Both the position numbers and the translations under genes were made by a program. Below the pieces are notes generated by a model. It did not search any database. It was not told the DNA's origin and saw only the letters and a list, made by a program, of their open reading frames with translations. 64,000 bases of DNA, taken from the NCBI GenBank assembly GCA_910586395.1, contig CAJUFX010000002.1:215598-279597 (forward strand), in the 5' to 3' direction. This document shows, piece after piece, positions 30,185 to 39,276 of the stretch. The stretch's first letter is position 1. Every line of letters begins with the position of its first letter. Source of the stretch: an uncultured Bacteroidales bacterium. GTDB taxonomy: Bacteria; Bacteroidota; Bacteroidia; Bacteroidales; P3.

Positions 30185-31246
30185 ATGGGCGTTTACGGTT
30201 GGATAACGAAATGGCGGAACCGCGCTTTCGACAAGCAGTGGCTTTGGTTCAAGACCAAGACCTTTCCGCAGGTCAGGTCGATCTGTGTGGGCAATTTGAG
30301 TGTGGGCGGCACGGGCAAGACCCCGATGGTGGCTTACCTATCGCGTCATTTTCTGGATCAGGGCAAGACGGTGGTCGTCATATCGTTGGGCTATAAGCGG
30401 CGTAAGGCGGGGAACTTTTTCGCGACCTCGGCCGACAACGCCATGACCGTGGGCGACGAGCCGGCGCTGTATCTCGAGGAATTCAACCGCGAGCTGGGCG
30501 ACCGGTTTTTCGTCTATGTGTGCAAGCGGCGCGCCGAAGGCGTGGCCGACGTGCTGAAACATAAGCCGCAGACCGATATCATTCTGTTTGACGACGGTTA
30601 TCAGCACCGTTATGTCAAGGCCGGCAAGAACGTGTTGCTCACGGCCTATTACAAGCCTTTTTATCAAGACAGGATATTGCCTTACGGCCGCTTGCGCGAG
30701 CATCCGGAGGGTCGGCGGCGGGCCGATGTCGTGGTCATGACCAAATGCCCCGCCGATTTGAGCGAAGCCGACAGCGTGCGGCTGTCGGCCGAATGCGATC
30801 CTTACGCGCATCAGAAATTGTTTTTCTCGTCGGTCGGCTACAAGGAAGTCGTGGGCCGCAAGGCGCATTGGCAGCCCGAAATCTTCTGGCAGTCGTGCGA
30901 CCGCCGCGTGATTCTCGTCACGGGCATCGCCTCGGCCAAGCCTTTGACCGATTATCTCAAAAGCGTGAACGTGGAGGTGTTGCGGCATTTCGACTTCGCC
31001 GACCACCACCGGTTTACACTCTCCGAATTGCGGGAGGTGGAGAAGTTCTATTTCGCCGAAAAGGAAAAGGCCGCGGCCGCGGGTCTGACGCCGCCCGGTC
31101 TGATTACGACCCAAAAGGACTATGTGCGGCTGTTGGCGCGCAAAGACTCCCGCTTACGCGAATTGCCCTGGCATTATATCTCGATTATGCCGGAGATATT
31201 GTTCGGGCGGGAAGCCGAATTTATCGATACGCTTGAAAGAAATTGA
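30185..31246 (+). CDS. lpxK: Tetraacyldisaccharide 4'-kinase LpxK
   Basis: LpxK phosphorylates the 4' position of the lipid A precursor at the inner membrane. The 353-residue protein has the P-loop G-N-L-S-V-G-G-T-G-K-T-P near residue 38 and the catalytic D-D-G-Y-Q-H-R. A typical N-terminal membrane helix seems short or absent, so a longer start cannot be excluded, but none is evident upstream of 30185. The stop is one base from the next start, indicating an operon with the purine nucleoside phosphorylase gene. Confidence 0.93.
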   Translation: MGVYGWITKWRNRAFDKQWLWFKTKTFPQVRSICVGNLSVGGTGKTPMVAYLSRHFLDQGKTVVVISLGYKRRKAGNFFATSADNAMTVGDEPALYLEEFNRELGDRFFVYVCKRRAEGVADVLKHKPQTDIILFDDGYQHRYVKAGKNVLLTAYYKPFYQDRILPYGRLREHPEGRRRADVVVMTKCPADLSEADSVRLSAECDPYAHQKLFFSSVGYKEVVGRKAHWQPEIFWQSCDRRVILVTGIASAKPLTDYLKSVNVEVLRHFDFADHHRFTLSELREVEKFYFAEKEKAAAAGLTPPGLITTQKDYVRLLARKDSRLRELPWHYISIMPEILFGREAEFIDTLERN

Positions 31247-31247
31247 T

Positions 31248-32072
31248 ATGGAATATTACGATCGCATTCAGGAAACGGCGGCTTACATCCGTCGGGTCAC
31301 GCAGGATTTCGCTCCGGAAATAGGCGTGGTCTTAGGTTCGGGCCTGGGCGGCCTGGTGGACGAATTGAAAGTCGTGCACACGGTGTATTACAAGGATATC
31401 CCGCATTTTCCGGTTTCGACCGTGGCGGGGCACAAGGGTTGCCTGCTGTTTGCAGAGCTTTCTTCCGGCAAGCGCGTCGTGGCCATGCAGGGCCGCTTTC
31501 ATTTTTATGAGGGTTACGCGATGAAAGAGGTCGTGTTTCCGATATACGTCATGAAACAGATCGGCGTTCGGACGCTGTTCGTTTCGAACGCGGCGGGCGG
31601 CATGAACCCGGCTTTCAACGTGGGCGACCTCATGTTTATCCGCGACCAGATCAACCTGATGGCGCATACGCCGCTGTCGGGCCCCAACGACGAACGGCTC
31701 GGACCGCGTTTTCCGAGCATGCACGAGCCTTATACGCTTTCGTTGCTGCAGTTGGCCCTGGACGTGGCGCGGCGGCGGGGCGTCAAGGTACAGACGGGCG
31801 TTTATGCCGGCGTGACGGGGCCGTCGTTCGAAACGCCGGCCGAATACCGCTATATGCGGACAATCGGTGCCGATGCCGTGGGCATGTCCACGGTGCCGGA
31901 GATTATCGCGGCCAAGCACATGGGGTTGGATACGATGGGCGTTTCGGTCATTTCCGACCTTGGCGGCGGCGAGACGGCCGTTGAGGTCTCGCATGAGGAA
32001 GTGTTGGCCGCCGTGCAAAAGGCCGTGCCGGTGTTGGTCGGTTTGGTCAAGGAGATTCTGGAATCCTTATAG
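31248..32072 (+). CDS. Purine nucleoside phosphorylase (trimeric type)
   Basis: This 274-residue enzyme splits purine ribonucleosides and deoxyribonucleosides with phosphate. Family marks are G-S-G-L-G near residue 29 (phosphate loop), F-P-V-S-T-V-A-G-H, G-R-F-H-F-Y-E-G, S-N-A-A-G-G-M-N and M-S-T-V-P-E. The start at 31248 lies 1 nt after the lpxK stop; longer upstream frames run inside lpxK and are rejected. Length fits trimeric PNPs (270-290). The role is purine salvage in the cytoplasm. Confidence 0.93.
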   Translation: MEYYDRIQETAAYIRRVTQDFAPEIGVVLGSGLGGLVDELKVVHTVYYKDIPHFPVSTVAGHKGCLLFAELSSGKRVVAMQGRFHFYEGYAMKEVVFPIYVMKQIGVRTLFVSNAAGGMNPAFNVGDLMFIRDQINLMAHTPLSGPNDERLGPRFPSMHEPYTLSLLQLALDVARRRGVKVQTGVYAGVTGPSFETPAEYRYMRTIGADAVGMSTVPEIIAAKHMGLDTMGVSVISDLGGGETAVEVSHEEVLAAVQKAVPVLVGLVKEILESL

Positions 32073-32094
32073 AGGTTTGCGTGATTTTTGAGCG

Positions 32095-32622
32095 ATGAAA
32101 AAGATAACGAATCCGTGGCGCGGTATGGCGGGTTACCGTTGTTTCGGCTGTGACCCGAACAGCCCGCAGGGCCTGCGCATGACGTTTTACGAGCATGGCG
32201 ACGAGGTGTTGAGCCTGTGGAAGCCGCGCTCTGAATTTCAGGGCTGGATAGACACGCTGCACGGTGGCATACAGGCTACGCTGGCCGACGAAATCAGCAG
32301 TTGGGTCATCTTCCGGCGGTTTCAGACCAGCGGTGTGACCTCGCGCATGGAGGTGCGCTACCTGCATCCGGTTAAGACCACCGACCCGCATATCCTGTTG
32401 CGGGCCACGATGCAGCGGCAGCGGCGCAACTTCATTGACGTGGGCGTGCGGATTTACGACGCTTCGGGGCGGCTTTGCACCGAAGTACTCTGCATCTATT
32501 GTATTTTCCCGCCCGAAAAGGCGGTCAATGAATATCATTTCCATACGTGCGAGGCCGTGGACGAAATGGCCGATGCCGAGATGCAGGCGGCCTGCGCGGC
32601 CTGCGGCATAGCGTTGGAATAG
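32095..32622 (+). CDS. PaaI-type hotdog thioesterase
   Basis: This 175-residue single-domain hotdog protein has the PaaI-like opening C-F-G-C-x5-P-Q-G-L and the active-site helix W-I-D-T-L-H-G-G-I-Q-A-T-L-A-D-E. Such enzymes hydrolyse acyl-CoA thioesters, often aromatic or medium chain; the substrate is not predictable. Residues after about 140 (a Cys/Ala-rich tail) exceed the usual domain. It is 22 nt after the PNP gene, so likely co-transcribed. Confidence 0.82.
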   Translation: MKKITNPWRGMAGYRCFGCDPNSPQGLRMTFYEHGDEVLSLWKPRSEFQGWIDTLHGGIQATLADEISSWVIFRRFQTSGVTSRMEVRYLHPVKTTDPHILLRATMQRQRRNFIDVGVRIYDASGRLCTEVLCIYCIFPPEKAVNEYHFHTCEAVDEMADAEMQAACAACGIALE

Positions 32623-32710
32623 GTTGGCTGCGGCGGCACGACCCGTTGCGGTTGACTGCGGCGGCTTGGCCTGTTGCGGTCACGCGGAAACCATTGGACG
32701 AAAAAAAACT

Positions 32711-33277
32711 ATGACAGACCACCGGTTAAAGACGATGGACGAGTTGGGACGGCTCAGTGTGGCGGCGTTTAAGGAAGCCGTCAAACGTCCCGTTTGCGTT
32801 GTTTTGGACAATGTGCGGAGTTTGCACAACGTGGGTTCGGCTTTCCGTACCGGCGATGCGTTCCGTATCGAGAAACTCTATCTGTGCGGCATCACGGCCA
32901 CGCCGCCCCACCGTGAAATCCATAAGGCGGCCTTGGGGGCGACCGACTCGGTCGCTTGGGAATACCGCGAAGATACGTTGGAACTCGTCCGCGATCTGAC
33001 GGCGCGCGGCTATGCGGTCTATGCCGTGGAGCAGACCGAAAACAGCACGGCCTTGCAGATGTTCTGCGGAGAGGCTTCGGACTTGTCGGCTTCGGACGGT
33101 ACGGCTTCCAAGCCCCTCGCGCTCGTGTTCGGCAACGAAGTGCACGGTGTGCAGCAGGCCGTCGTCGATGCCTGCCGCGGCACGGTCGAAATCCCGCAGG
33201 AAGGCACCAAACACTCGCTCAACGTCAGCGTCAGCATCGGCATCGTCCTTTGGGAACTCTGCCGCGGCAAGATATAA
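32711..33277 (+). CDS. TrmH/SpoU-family RNA 2'-O-methyltransferase
   Basis: This 188-residue protein, started at the ATG at 32711, has the three SpoU motifs: N-V-G-S-A-F-R-T-G-D-A-F (motif 1), L-V-F-G-N-E-V-H-G-V (motif 2) and I-P-Q-E-G-T-K-H-S-L-N-V-S-V-S (motif 3), which form the knotted SAM site. It methylates a ribose 2'-OH in tRNA or rRNA; which nucleotide is unclear. The size matches single-domain TrmL/TrmH-like enzymes. An in-frame ATG at 32624 would add 29 low-complexity residues and is not favoured. Confidence 0.88.
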   Translation: MTDHRLKTMDELGRLSVAAFKEAVKRPVCVVLDNVRSLHNVGSAFRTGDAFRIEKLYLCGITATPPHREIHKAALGATDSVAWEYREDTLELVRDLTARGYAVYAVEQTENSTALQMFCGEASDLSASDGTASKPLALVFGNEVHGVQQAVVDACRGTVEIPQEGTKHSLNVSVSIGIVLWELCRGKI

Positions 33278-33288
33278 ATAAAGGGGGT

Positions 33289-34356
33289 ATGCCGGCGTTT
33301 TTCGATGACATAAGCCGATATGGGAGCGTGGCCGTTGTGGGCACCGCCAAAAATGTGGGCAAGACGTTTTGCCTGCAGCGTATATTGGCGCACTACCGCG
33401 ACCGGGGCGCGGCCTTGGCCGTGACGTCCATCGGCGTGGACGGCGAGAATACCGATGTGTTCTACAAGACGCCCAAGCCGGAACTGACGTTCTATCCCGG
33501 TATGCTCGTGCAGACGTCCGAAACCCACTATCGGCAGCGGCGTCTGACGGCCGACATTCTCGAAATAGGCCGCACGTCCACGGCTTTGGGACGCTTGGTG
33601 ACGGCCCGCGTGGCCGTACCCGGCAAACTGATTATCTCCGGCCCTTCCGACACCGAAGGGCTCAAAGCCTTTATCGCTTACGCGCATGCGGCCGGCCATC
33701 CCACGGTGCTCATAGACGGCGCGCTCTCGCGCATGAGTCTGGCCTCTTCGGCCGTGGCGCAGGGCATGATACTCTGCACGGGGGCCGCGCTTTCCAAGAG
33801 CATGGACAAGGTGGTGCAGGATGCCGTTTTTCGTTATAAACTCATGCAGCTCCCGCCGGTGGAGCCGTCGGAACTGCTTGGCGGCGCGGCCGCCGATCCG
33901 GTCACGGTGGAGCGGCTCGACCGCATCCGCCAAGGCGTTTGGGGCCTGTCCGAAGAGGCCGGCTTGGTCGATTTGGGCCTGCGCTCCACACTCGTGGGCG
34001 GGTTGCCGCCGATTCTGAAGGGCGGAGGCGGCGTGTCGGGAGAGAAAGTTGCCGCGCCCAATGCGCTTTTTATCGCCGGCATGCTTTCCGACCGCTTCCT
34101 GCAGTCGCTCTGCGAGCGCAAACCGCCGCTCGACCTCATCGTTTCCGACTTTACCAAAATATTCGTGCAACCCGCCACCTACAGTCTGTTCCTCAAACGC
34201 GGCGGCCGTTTGCGCGTGTTGCGCCGTACCGAATTGCTGGCGGTCTGCGCCAACCCTTGCGCGCCGGAGGGCTATGCCTTCGACTCCGCCCGTCTCTGCG
34301 CCGCGCTCTCCCGAGCCTTGGACCGCGAGGTCTTCGACCTGAGGCAGGTGCGATAG
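33289..34356 (+). CDS. P-loop protein resembling KamB (lysine 5,6-aminomutase reactivase subunit), tentative
   Basis: This 355-residue protein opens with a nucleotide-binding loop G-T-A-K-N-V-G-K-T at 18-26, laid out as in BioD-type SIMIBI proteins. A segment D-G-A-L-S-R-M-S-L-A and later C-T-G-A-A-L-S-K-S-M-D-K-V-V-Q-D-A recalls, from memory, KamB proteins encoded with lysine 5,6-aminomutase in clostridia, where KamB and KamC reactivate the B12 enzyme. The lysine operon here lacks kamB and kamC, so this gene 12 kb away may supply the function; that is inference. It follows the TrmH-type gene by 11 nt and has a strong AAGGGGG just before the ATG, rare in this phylum. No KamC partner was seen in the window. 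Confidence 0.5.
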   Translation: MPAFFDDISRYGSVAVVGTAKNVGKTFCLQRILAHYRDRGAALAVTSIGVDGENTDVFYKTPKPELTFYPGMLVQTSETHYRQRRLTADILEIGRTSTALGRLVTARVAVPGKLIISGPSDTEGLKAFIAYAHAAGHPTVLIDGALSRMSLASSAVAQGMILCTGAALSKSMDKVVQDAVFRYKLMQLPPVEPSELLGGAAADPVTVERLDRIRQGVWGLSEEAGLVDLGLRSTLVGGLPPILKGGGGVSGEKVAAPNALFIAGMLSDRFLQSLCERKPPLDLIVSDFTKIFVQPATYSLFLKRGGRLRVLRRTELLAVCANPCAPEGYAFDSARLCAALSRALDREVFDLRQVR

Positions 34357-34385
34357 GCGGGTAAATCGACCGCCCTGCTTTCGTT

Positions 34386-34416
34386 TTTGTATTTCCCACG
34401 GCTTGTCGTATCTTTG
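34386..34416 (+). promoter_or_regulatory. Promoter upstream of the flavin reductase gene
   Basis: TTTG at 34386-34389, a 19-nt spacer and TATCTTTG at 34409-34416 match the Bacteroidetes consensus fully. The start codon is 95 nt on; the leader contains the CGGCATA/CAAGCAAGCTTG element at 34440-34462. Confidence 0.75.
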
Positions 34417-34511
34417 TATAATAAGATTAAGATGCAGTTCGGCATACGCTCAAGCAAGCTTGGCGTCCGCGCTCACCTTTCACATTTTGTATAAAATCAA
34501 GAATACGCGCT

Positions 34512-35081
34512 ATGTCGGGGAAAATATTGAAGGCGGCCGTGATTTCCGCCAGTGTGCGCGACGGCCGGTTGAGCCATCGCGTGAGCCTTTGTCTGCAACA
34601 GCGGTTGCAGGCGGTTTATGCTTCCGTCGATATGTTGGATTTGAGGGAATACCGTTTCCCGCTTCTGTCGGAACGCTACGCTTATCTGTTGAAGCAACAG
34701 CCGGCTCCAGAAGCCGGTCTCATGACCGCGCTCGCCGATTTTCAGCGGCGGCTGTTGGCGGCCGACCATGTCTATATCGTTTCGCCGGTCTATAACACGT
34801 CGTTTCCGGCCGCGCTCAAAAACATCGTCGATGCCTATTATACGGAATGGCAGGGCAAGAAAGTGGGTGTATGTACGGTCTCGTCGGGTATGGTGCCGGG
34901 AATCTCGTCGTTGCAGCAGCTCCAGACGCTGATGATGGCGATGGGGGCGACGGTGGCGCCGGGATTGTTCACGATTACGCAGGTGGACAAGGATTTCGAC
35001 GAGGGAGGCCGTGTGGCGGCCGGCACGCGCAACGAAAAGACGGTGCAGGATTGGATAACGGCCGTACAGGCATTGGGATAG
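34512..35081 (+). CDS. NADPH-dependent FMN reductase-family oxidoreductase
   Basis: This 189-residue flavodoxin-like protein has the FMN phosphate-binding start S-A-S-V-R-D-G-R-L-S near residue 12 and V-S-P-V-Y-N-T-S-F-P-A-A-L-K-N, a family hallmark. Members reduce FMN, quinones, azo compounds or chromate with NAD(P)H; the natural substrate is unknown. It heads a likely operon with the RlmI-type methylase (4 nt gap) and the sulfatase-fold gene. Confidence 0.85.
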   Translation: MSGKILKAAVISASVRDGRLSHRVSLCLQQRLQAVYASVDMLDLREYRFPLLSERYAYLLKQQPAPEAGLMTALADFQRRLLAADHVYIVSPVYNTSFPAALKNIVDAYYTEWQGKKVGVCTVSSGMVPGISSLQQLQTLMMAMGATVAPGLFTITQVDKDFDEGGRVAAGTRNEKTVQDWITAVQALG

Positions 35082-35085
35082 ATAT

Positions 35086-36462
35086 ATGGAAAAGAGAAGC
35101 AAGGGAAAAAAAACATCGGAGGGAGGCCATAGCGGTCCCGATGTGGAGGCCGTTTTGGCGGCCTATCCGAAAATCATGTTGCGTCCCGGCAAGGAGGAGT
35201 CGCTCAAACGCTTCCATCCTTGGATTTTTTCGGGTGCGATCAATCCGGACGGCTCGCCCAAGGGCTTGCAGGAGGGCGATACGGTCTGCGTTTGTTCCGA
35301 CAAAGGCGATTTCTTGGCCGTGGGGCAGTTGCAGATCGGCAGCATCGCCGTGCGCGTGCTGAGTTTCGAGCCGGAAATCATAGACGAGGCCTTTTATTAC
35401 CGGCGGTTGGGCAACGCTTTGCGGTTGCGGTTTGCGTTGGACCTCATACGGCCCGACCGGCAGATTTACCGGCTTGTGCATGGCGAGGGAGACCATCTGC
35501 CGGGTTTGGTCATAGATGTGTATGGCGAGACGGCCGTCATGCAGGCGCATACCGTGGGCGTGCACCTGCACCGGCATATGATTGCGGAGGCCTTGTGGCG
35601 CGTGTTCGAGGAAGCATTCGGCCGGCCCGGCTCGCTGCCGTTGACCGGCCACGAAGAGGCTAAGGCTCTCGGTCTGAAACTGGAATGGACCCGTCTCAAG
35701 CGGATTTATTACAAATCCGAATCCACGTTGCCCTACAAGGCGGAGGTGGAAAAACGCAACGAATACCTCAAAGGCGAATCCCCGGCGAGCGGGGAGGGAG
35801 CTGCGGCATCCGCCGCTTCCGCCCGCGAAAACGGTCTTATTTTCCTTCCCAACTGGGAGGAAGGCCAAAAGACGGGCTTCTTCATCGACCAGCGCGACAA
35901 CCGCGCTTTGGTCGGCCGTTATGCCGAATGCCGTTACGTTCTCAACATGTTCTGCTATACGGGCGGCTTCTCCGTCTATGCGTTGGCCGGCGGTGCCATG
36001 CAAGTCGATTCCGTCGATGCGTCGGCCCGTGCCATGGCCTTGACCGACGCCCATGTGCAGGCCAATTTCGGCGGTACGCCCGTGGCGGCGTGTCACCGCA
36101 GCTTTACGCAGGACGCGTTCGAATACCTGGACAATATGCCGAAAGGGGCCTACGACATGATCGTGCTCGACCCGCCCGCTTTCGCCAAGCACCGCGACGT
36201 GTTGCATCAGGCCTTGCAGGGCTACCGCAAGCTCAACGCCAAGGCGATTGAGAAAATCGCGCCCAGAGGCTGGATCTTCACGTTCTCCTGTTCGCAGGCC
36301 GTTGACAAAGAGCATTTCCGGCAGGCCGTCTTTTCGGCCGCCGCCGCGTCCGGCCGCCGCGTCCGCATTGTGCAGATGCTTTCGCAAGGGGCGGATCATC
36401 CGATTAACATTTACCATCCGGAGGGCGAATACCTCAAGGGTCTTTTGCTCTATGTAGAATAA
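35086..36462 (+). CDS. RlmI-type class I rRNA methyltransferase
   Basis: This 458-residue protein has an N-terminal PUA-like domain (H-P-W-I-F-S-G-A-I near residue 45) and a C-terminal Rossmann methylase (N-M-F-C-Y-T-G-G-F-S, then L-D-P-P-A-F-A-K), the architecture of the 23S rRNA m5C1962 enzyme RlmI. It is longer than E. coli RlmI (396) because of a basic N-terminal extension and a Glu/Ala/Ser-rich insertion of about 20 residues before N-G-L-I-F. A conserved Cys is present in F-S-C-S-Q-A. The exact rRNA position is assumed from the family. Confidence 0.85.
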   Translation: MEKRSKGKKTSEGGHSGPDVEAVLAAYPKIMLRPGKEESLKRFHPWIFSGAINPDGSPKGLQEGDTVCVCSDKGDFLAVGQLQIGSIAVRVLSFEPEIIDEAFYYRRLGNALRLRFALDLIRPDRQIYRLVHGEGDHLPGLVIDVYGETAVMQAHTVGVHLHRHMIAEALWRVFEEAFGRPGSLPLTGHEEAKALGLKLEWTRLKRIYYKSESTLPYKAEVEKRNEYLKGESPASGEGAAASAASARENGLIFLPNWEEGQKTGFFIDQRDNRALVGRYAECRYVLNMFCYTGGFSVYALAGGAMQVDSVDASARAMALTDAHVQANFGGTPVAACHRSFTQDAFEYLDNMPKGAYDMIVLDPPAFAKHRDVLHQALQGYRKLNAKAIEKIAPRGWIFTFSCSQAVDKEHFRQAVFSAAAASGRRVRIVQMLSQGADHPINIYHPEGEYLKGLLLYVE

Positions 36463-36469
36463 TAGTTAG

Positions 36470-38419
36470 ATGAAAGACAGGATTGTAGAATTAGCCAAAA
36501 CCTATCTTACGTTCCTCTGCGTCTTCGCGTTGCAGAAACCGCTGTTCATGCTGTTTTACCATGCGCTTTATGGCGGTGCGGCCTTTGCGGATTGGGGTCG
36601 TGTCGTTTGGCACGGGCTGACGTTGGATTTTTCGGTAGCGGCCTATTTCTCGGTTTTACCGGGGCTTCTGACCATCGTGTCCGCCTGGACGCGTTCGCCG
36701 GCAGTGCATTGGATTTACCGCGCCTATTACATGCTGGCCGGTCTGTTGATTGCGTTCATCTTCATTCTCGACCTCTCGCTTTACGAATATTGGGGATTCC
36801 GTCTGGACGCCACGCCCGTTTTCTATTTCTTTTCCTCACCAGGCGATGCGGTGGCGAGCGTGAGCGGTTGGGTCGTGGCGGCCGGCGTTTTGGCGGTAGG
36901 CGTTTACGCCGCCTTAATCTACGGTTTTTTTCATGCGGTGCTGTTGCGTAAGGCCGTGTGGAACCGCATGCGGCCCTCCCGTTGTCCGTTCGGCGTTTCG
37001 TTTGCGATGCTGGTGCTGACGGCCGCGCTTTTCATTCCGATCCGCGGCGGCTTCACGGTCGCCTCCATGAATACCGGACATGTGTATTTCAGTACGGACC
37101 AGCGTCTGAATCATGCCGCGATCAATCCCGTTTTCAGTCTGATGGAGTCGCTTTCCAAACAAAAGGATTTCGGCGCGCAGTATCGTTTCGTGCCGGCCGA
37201 CGAGGCGAAACGGCTCATGGATGCTTTGGTCGATCCGGCCGTGCTCCGGAAAACCGCGGCGAAAAGTGCGTCTTCCGCTTCAATGTCCGGGATTTCCGGC
37301 CGGGATACCGTTTCGTGGCTTTCCGACGCCCGTCCCGATGTCTTGTTCATCATCTTGGAAAGTTTTTCGGCCCATCTCATGGGCAGTCTGGGTGGCGAAC
37401 CCGTGGCGGTCTGTTTGGACAGCATCGCCGCGCAAGGTGTTCTCTTTACGAATTTCTACGCCAACGGCGTCCGCACCGACAAGGGTGTGGTTTCGATCTT
37501 GAGCGGCTATCCGGCCCAACCCACGACCAGCATCATGAAATACCCCCACAAGTCGCAGTCGTTGCCGTCCGTCAGCCGCAGTCTGTGTCGGGCGGGTTAC
37601 GAGGCGCACTATTATTACGGCGGCGACATCAATTTCACGAATATGCAGTCTTACCTGCGGTCGGCCGGCTTCCGTTCGATTGTGTCCGACGTCGATTTTC
37701 CGCTGACCCAACGCTTGGGCAAATGGGGCGCTCACGACCATGTGGTGTTCGGCCGCCTGTTGGACGACCTGACGGCCGAGGCGGCGGAAATGACGGCTGC
37801 CGCCTCCGATACGGCCGCCCGATCCGTTATGGAACCGTCCGTGTCCCGTCCGCACCGTTTCCGCGTGTTGCAGACCTCCAGCAGTCATGAGCCGTTCGAA
37901 GTGCCTTACCGCCGTCTGGAAAACGACCGCCTGAACGCTTTCGCCTATACCGACAGCTGTGTCGGCGATTTCATCCGCCGGTTCCGTCGTCTGCCGCAGT
38001 GGGCGCATACGCTCGTCGTGTTGGTGCCCGACCATTTGGGTGCCTATCCCGAAAACATCGGCAATCTGGACGTGGCCCGTTACCACGTGCCGCTCATCCT
38101 GACGGGCGGCGTCATTCGCGCGCCCCGTCGTGTGGATGTATATGGTTCGCAACAGGACATCGCCGCCACGCTGTTGGCGTGGCTCGGCCTGCCGCACGAT
38201 GAATTCACGTTCAGCAAGGATATGCTGAATCCCGCTTCGCCGCATTTCGCGTTTTTCACGTGTCCCGATGCTTTCGGCTTCGTCGATGCCGGAAACCGCT
38301 TGGTGTACGATTGTCCTTCCGGACAGGTCGTCGTGGACGAGGGCCCGTCGCCGGGTCGGAACCTCTTGCCGGGGCAGGCTTATCTGCAAAGCCTTTACGA
38401 CGATCTCGCAGGCCGATGA
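36470..38419 (+). CDS. LTA-synthase-like membrane sulfatase-fold enzyme
   Basis: This 649-residue protein has about five transmembrane helices in the first 190 residues and a sulfatase-type extracytoplasmic domain (about 280-630). Catalytic-site segments are visible: L-F-I-I-L-E-S-F-S, the nucleophile Thr in N-G-V-R-T-D-K-G, S-S-H-E-P-F-E-V-P and V-P-D-H-L-G. Relatives transfer phosphoglycerol or phosphoethanolamine to envelope polymers. A Gram-negative Bacteroidales has no lipoteichoic acid, so lipid A, glycan or lipid modification in the periplasm is more likely. It lies 7 nt after the RlmI-type gene. Confidence 0.82.
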   Translation: MKDRIVELAKTYLTFLCVFALQKPLFMLFYHALYGGAAFADWGRVVWHGLTLDFSVAAYFSVLPGLLTIVSAWTRSPAVHWIYRAYYMLAGLLIAFIFILDLSLYEYWGFRLDATPVFYFFSSPGDAVASVSGWVVAAGVLAVGVYAALIYGFFHAVLLRKAVWNRMRPSRCPFGVSFAMLVLTAALFIPIRGGFTVASMNTGHVYFSTDQRLNHAAINPVFSLMESLSKQKDFGAQYRFVPADEAKRLMDALVDPAVLRKTAAKSASSASMSGISGRDTVSWLSDARPDVLFIILESFSAHLMGSLGGEPVAVCLDSIAAQGVLFTNFYANGVRTDKGVVSILSGYPAQPTTSIMKYPHKSQSLPSVSRSLCRAGYEAHYYYGGDINFTNMQSYLRSAGFRSIVSDVDFPLTQRLGKWGAHDHVVFGRLLDDLTAEAAEMTAAASDTAARSVMEPSVSRPHRFRVLQTSSSHEPFEVPYRRLENDRLNAFAYTDSCVGDFIRRFRRLPQWAHTLVVLVPDHLGAYPENIGNLDVARYHVPLILTGGVIRAPRRVDVYGSQQDIAATLLAWLGLPHDEFTFSKDMLNPASPHFAFFTCPDAFGFVDAGNRLVYDCPSGQVVVDEGPSPGRNLLPGQAYLQSLYDDLAGR

Positions 38420-38445
38420 TTGTAAGAAATAAAACATTGAAAGTT

Positions 38446-39198
38446 ATGTCAGAAATCACCGGCCTGATCGTGGCCATGGACAAAGAAGCCGCCTTAATCC
38501 AAGGGGCGATGACCGAAGTCAGAGAAGAAAAACGCGGCCACCTGACGTTTTATCGCGGCCGTCTGCAAGCGGCCGAAGTCGTGTTGCATGTCAGCGGCCC
38601 CGGCAAAGTGTCGGCCGCGATCGGTTGCGTCGAACTGATCAACGCCTACCGTCCTTCCGCCATCATCAATTCCGGTGTGGCGGGCGGCCTTGCGCCAGAG
38701 GTGGGGCGCGGCGATATGGTCATAGGCCGTGAGATCCGTTACCACGATGTCTGGTGCGGCGAAGGCAGCGAGAAAGGGCAGATGCAGGGTCTGCCTGCCT
38801 GTTTCACGGTACCCGACCGCTGGGCCGCTGCGGCGGAACAACTCGTGGCCGAAAGCCGCGCCGCGCAAGCCGAAGCGGCCCAACTCGCGCAAGCCGAAGC
38901 GGCCAGCCTGCATTTCGGCCTGCTTTGCAGCGGCGACCGCTTTATTACGACGGCCGCCGAGGTAGCGGCCATCCGCGCCGATTTTCCGGGCGCGTTGGCG
39001 GTCGATATGGAGAGCGGCGCGCTGGCGCAGACCTGCTACCTCTACGGCGTGCCGTTTCTCTGTTGCCGTATCGTCAGCGATACGCCGGGCGCCACGGCCG
39101 ATGCCGCCGCCCATTTCGCGCAGTACAACGATTTCTGGCAGACCGCGCCGGCGCGTTCCGCCGCCTTCCTGACACGGCTGCTCGGTCGGTTGCTGTAG
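38446..39198 (+). CDS. mtn: 5'-Methylthioadenosine/S-adenosylhomocysteine nucleosidase
   Basis: This 250-residue enzyme cleaves methylthioadenosine and S-adenosylhomocysteine, recycling methyl-cycle by-products and autoinducer precursors. Marks are G-L-I-V-A-M-D-K-E at the start, N-S-G-V-A-G-G-L, S-G-D-R-F-I, V-D-M-E-S-G-A-L and the catalytic Asp in R-I-V-S-D-T-P-G. It is about 20 residues longer than usual owing to an Ala/Gln/Glu-rich repeated insert near 140-157. Its last 134 bp occur again twice downstream as diverged copies, so the 3' end of this gene has served as a junction for inserted cassettes. Confidence 0.9.
   Translation: MSEITGLIVAMDKEAALIQGAMTEVREEKRGHLTFYRGRLQAAEVVLHVSGPGKVSAAIGCVELINAYRPSAIINSGVAGGLAPEVGRGDMVIGREIRYHDVWCGEGSEKGQMQGLPACFTVPDRWAAAAEQLVAESRAAQAEAAQLAQAEAASLHFGLLCSGDRFITTAAEVAAIRADFPGALAVDMESGALAQTCYLYGVPFLCCRIVSDTPGATADAAAHFAQYNDFWQTAPARSAAFLTRLLGRLL
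39065..39198 (+). repeat. mtn 3'-end repeat, copy A (within mtn)
   Basis: Reference copy, part of the intact mtn gene and ending at its stop codon. It differs from copies B and C at about seven of 134 positions. Confidence 0.85.
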
Positions 39199-39276
39199 GG
39201 GTTAGGTACACTGCCGGCTTGCCCAACACCCATCCCGCTCCGGCGCGTTTCACTGCCTTTCCCACGCGCCTGCGAT

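Noticed and set aside
32956-33288. Longer start for the KamB-like gene inside the TrmH-type gene
   Set aside because: The extra N-terminal residues are Arg-rich shadow sequence. The ATG at 33289, with AAGGGGG just upstream and the P-loop at residue 18, fits better.
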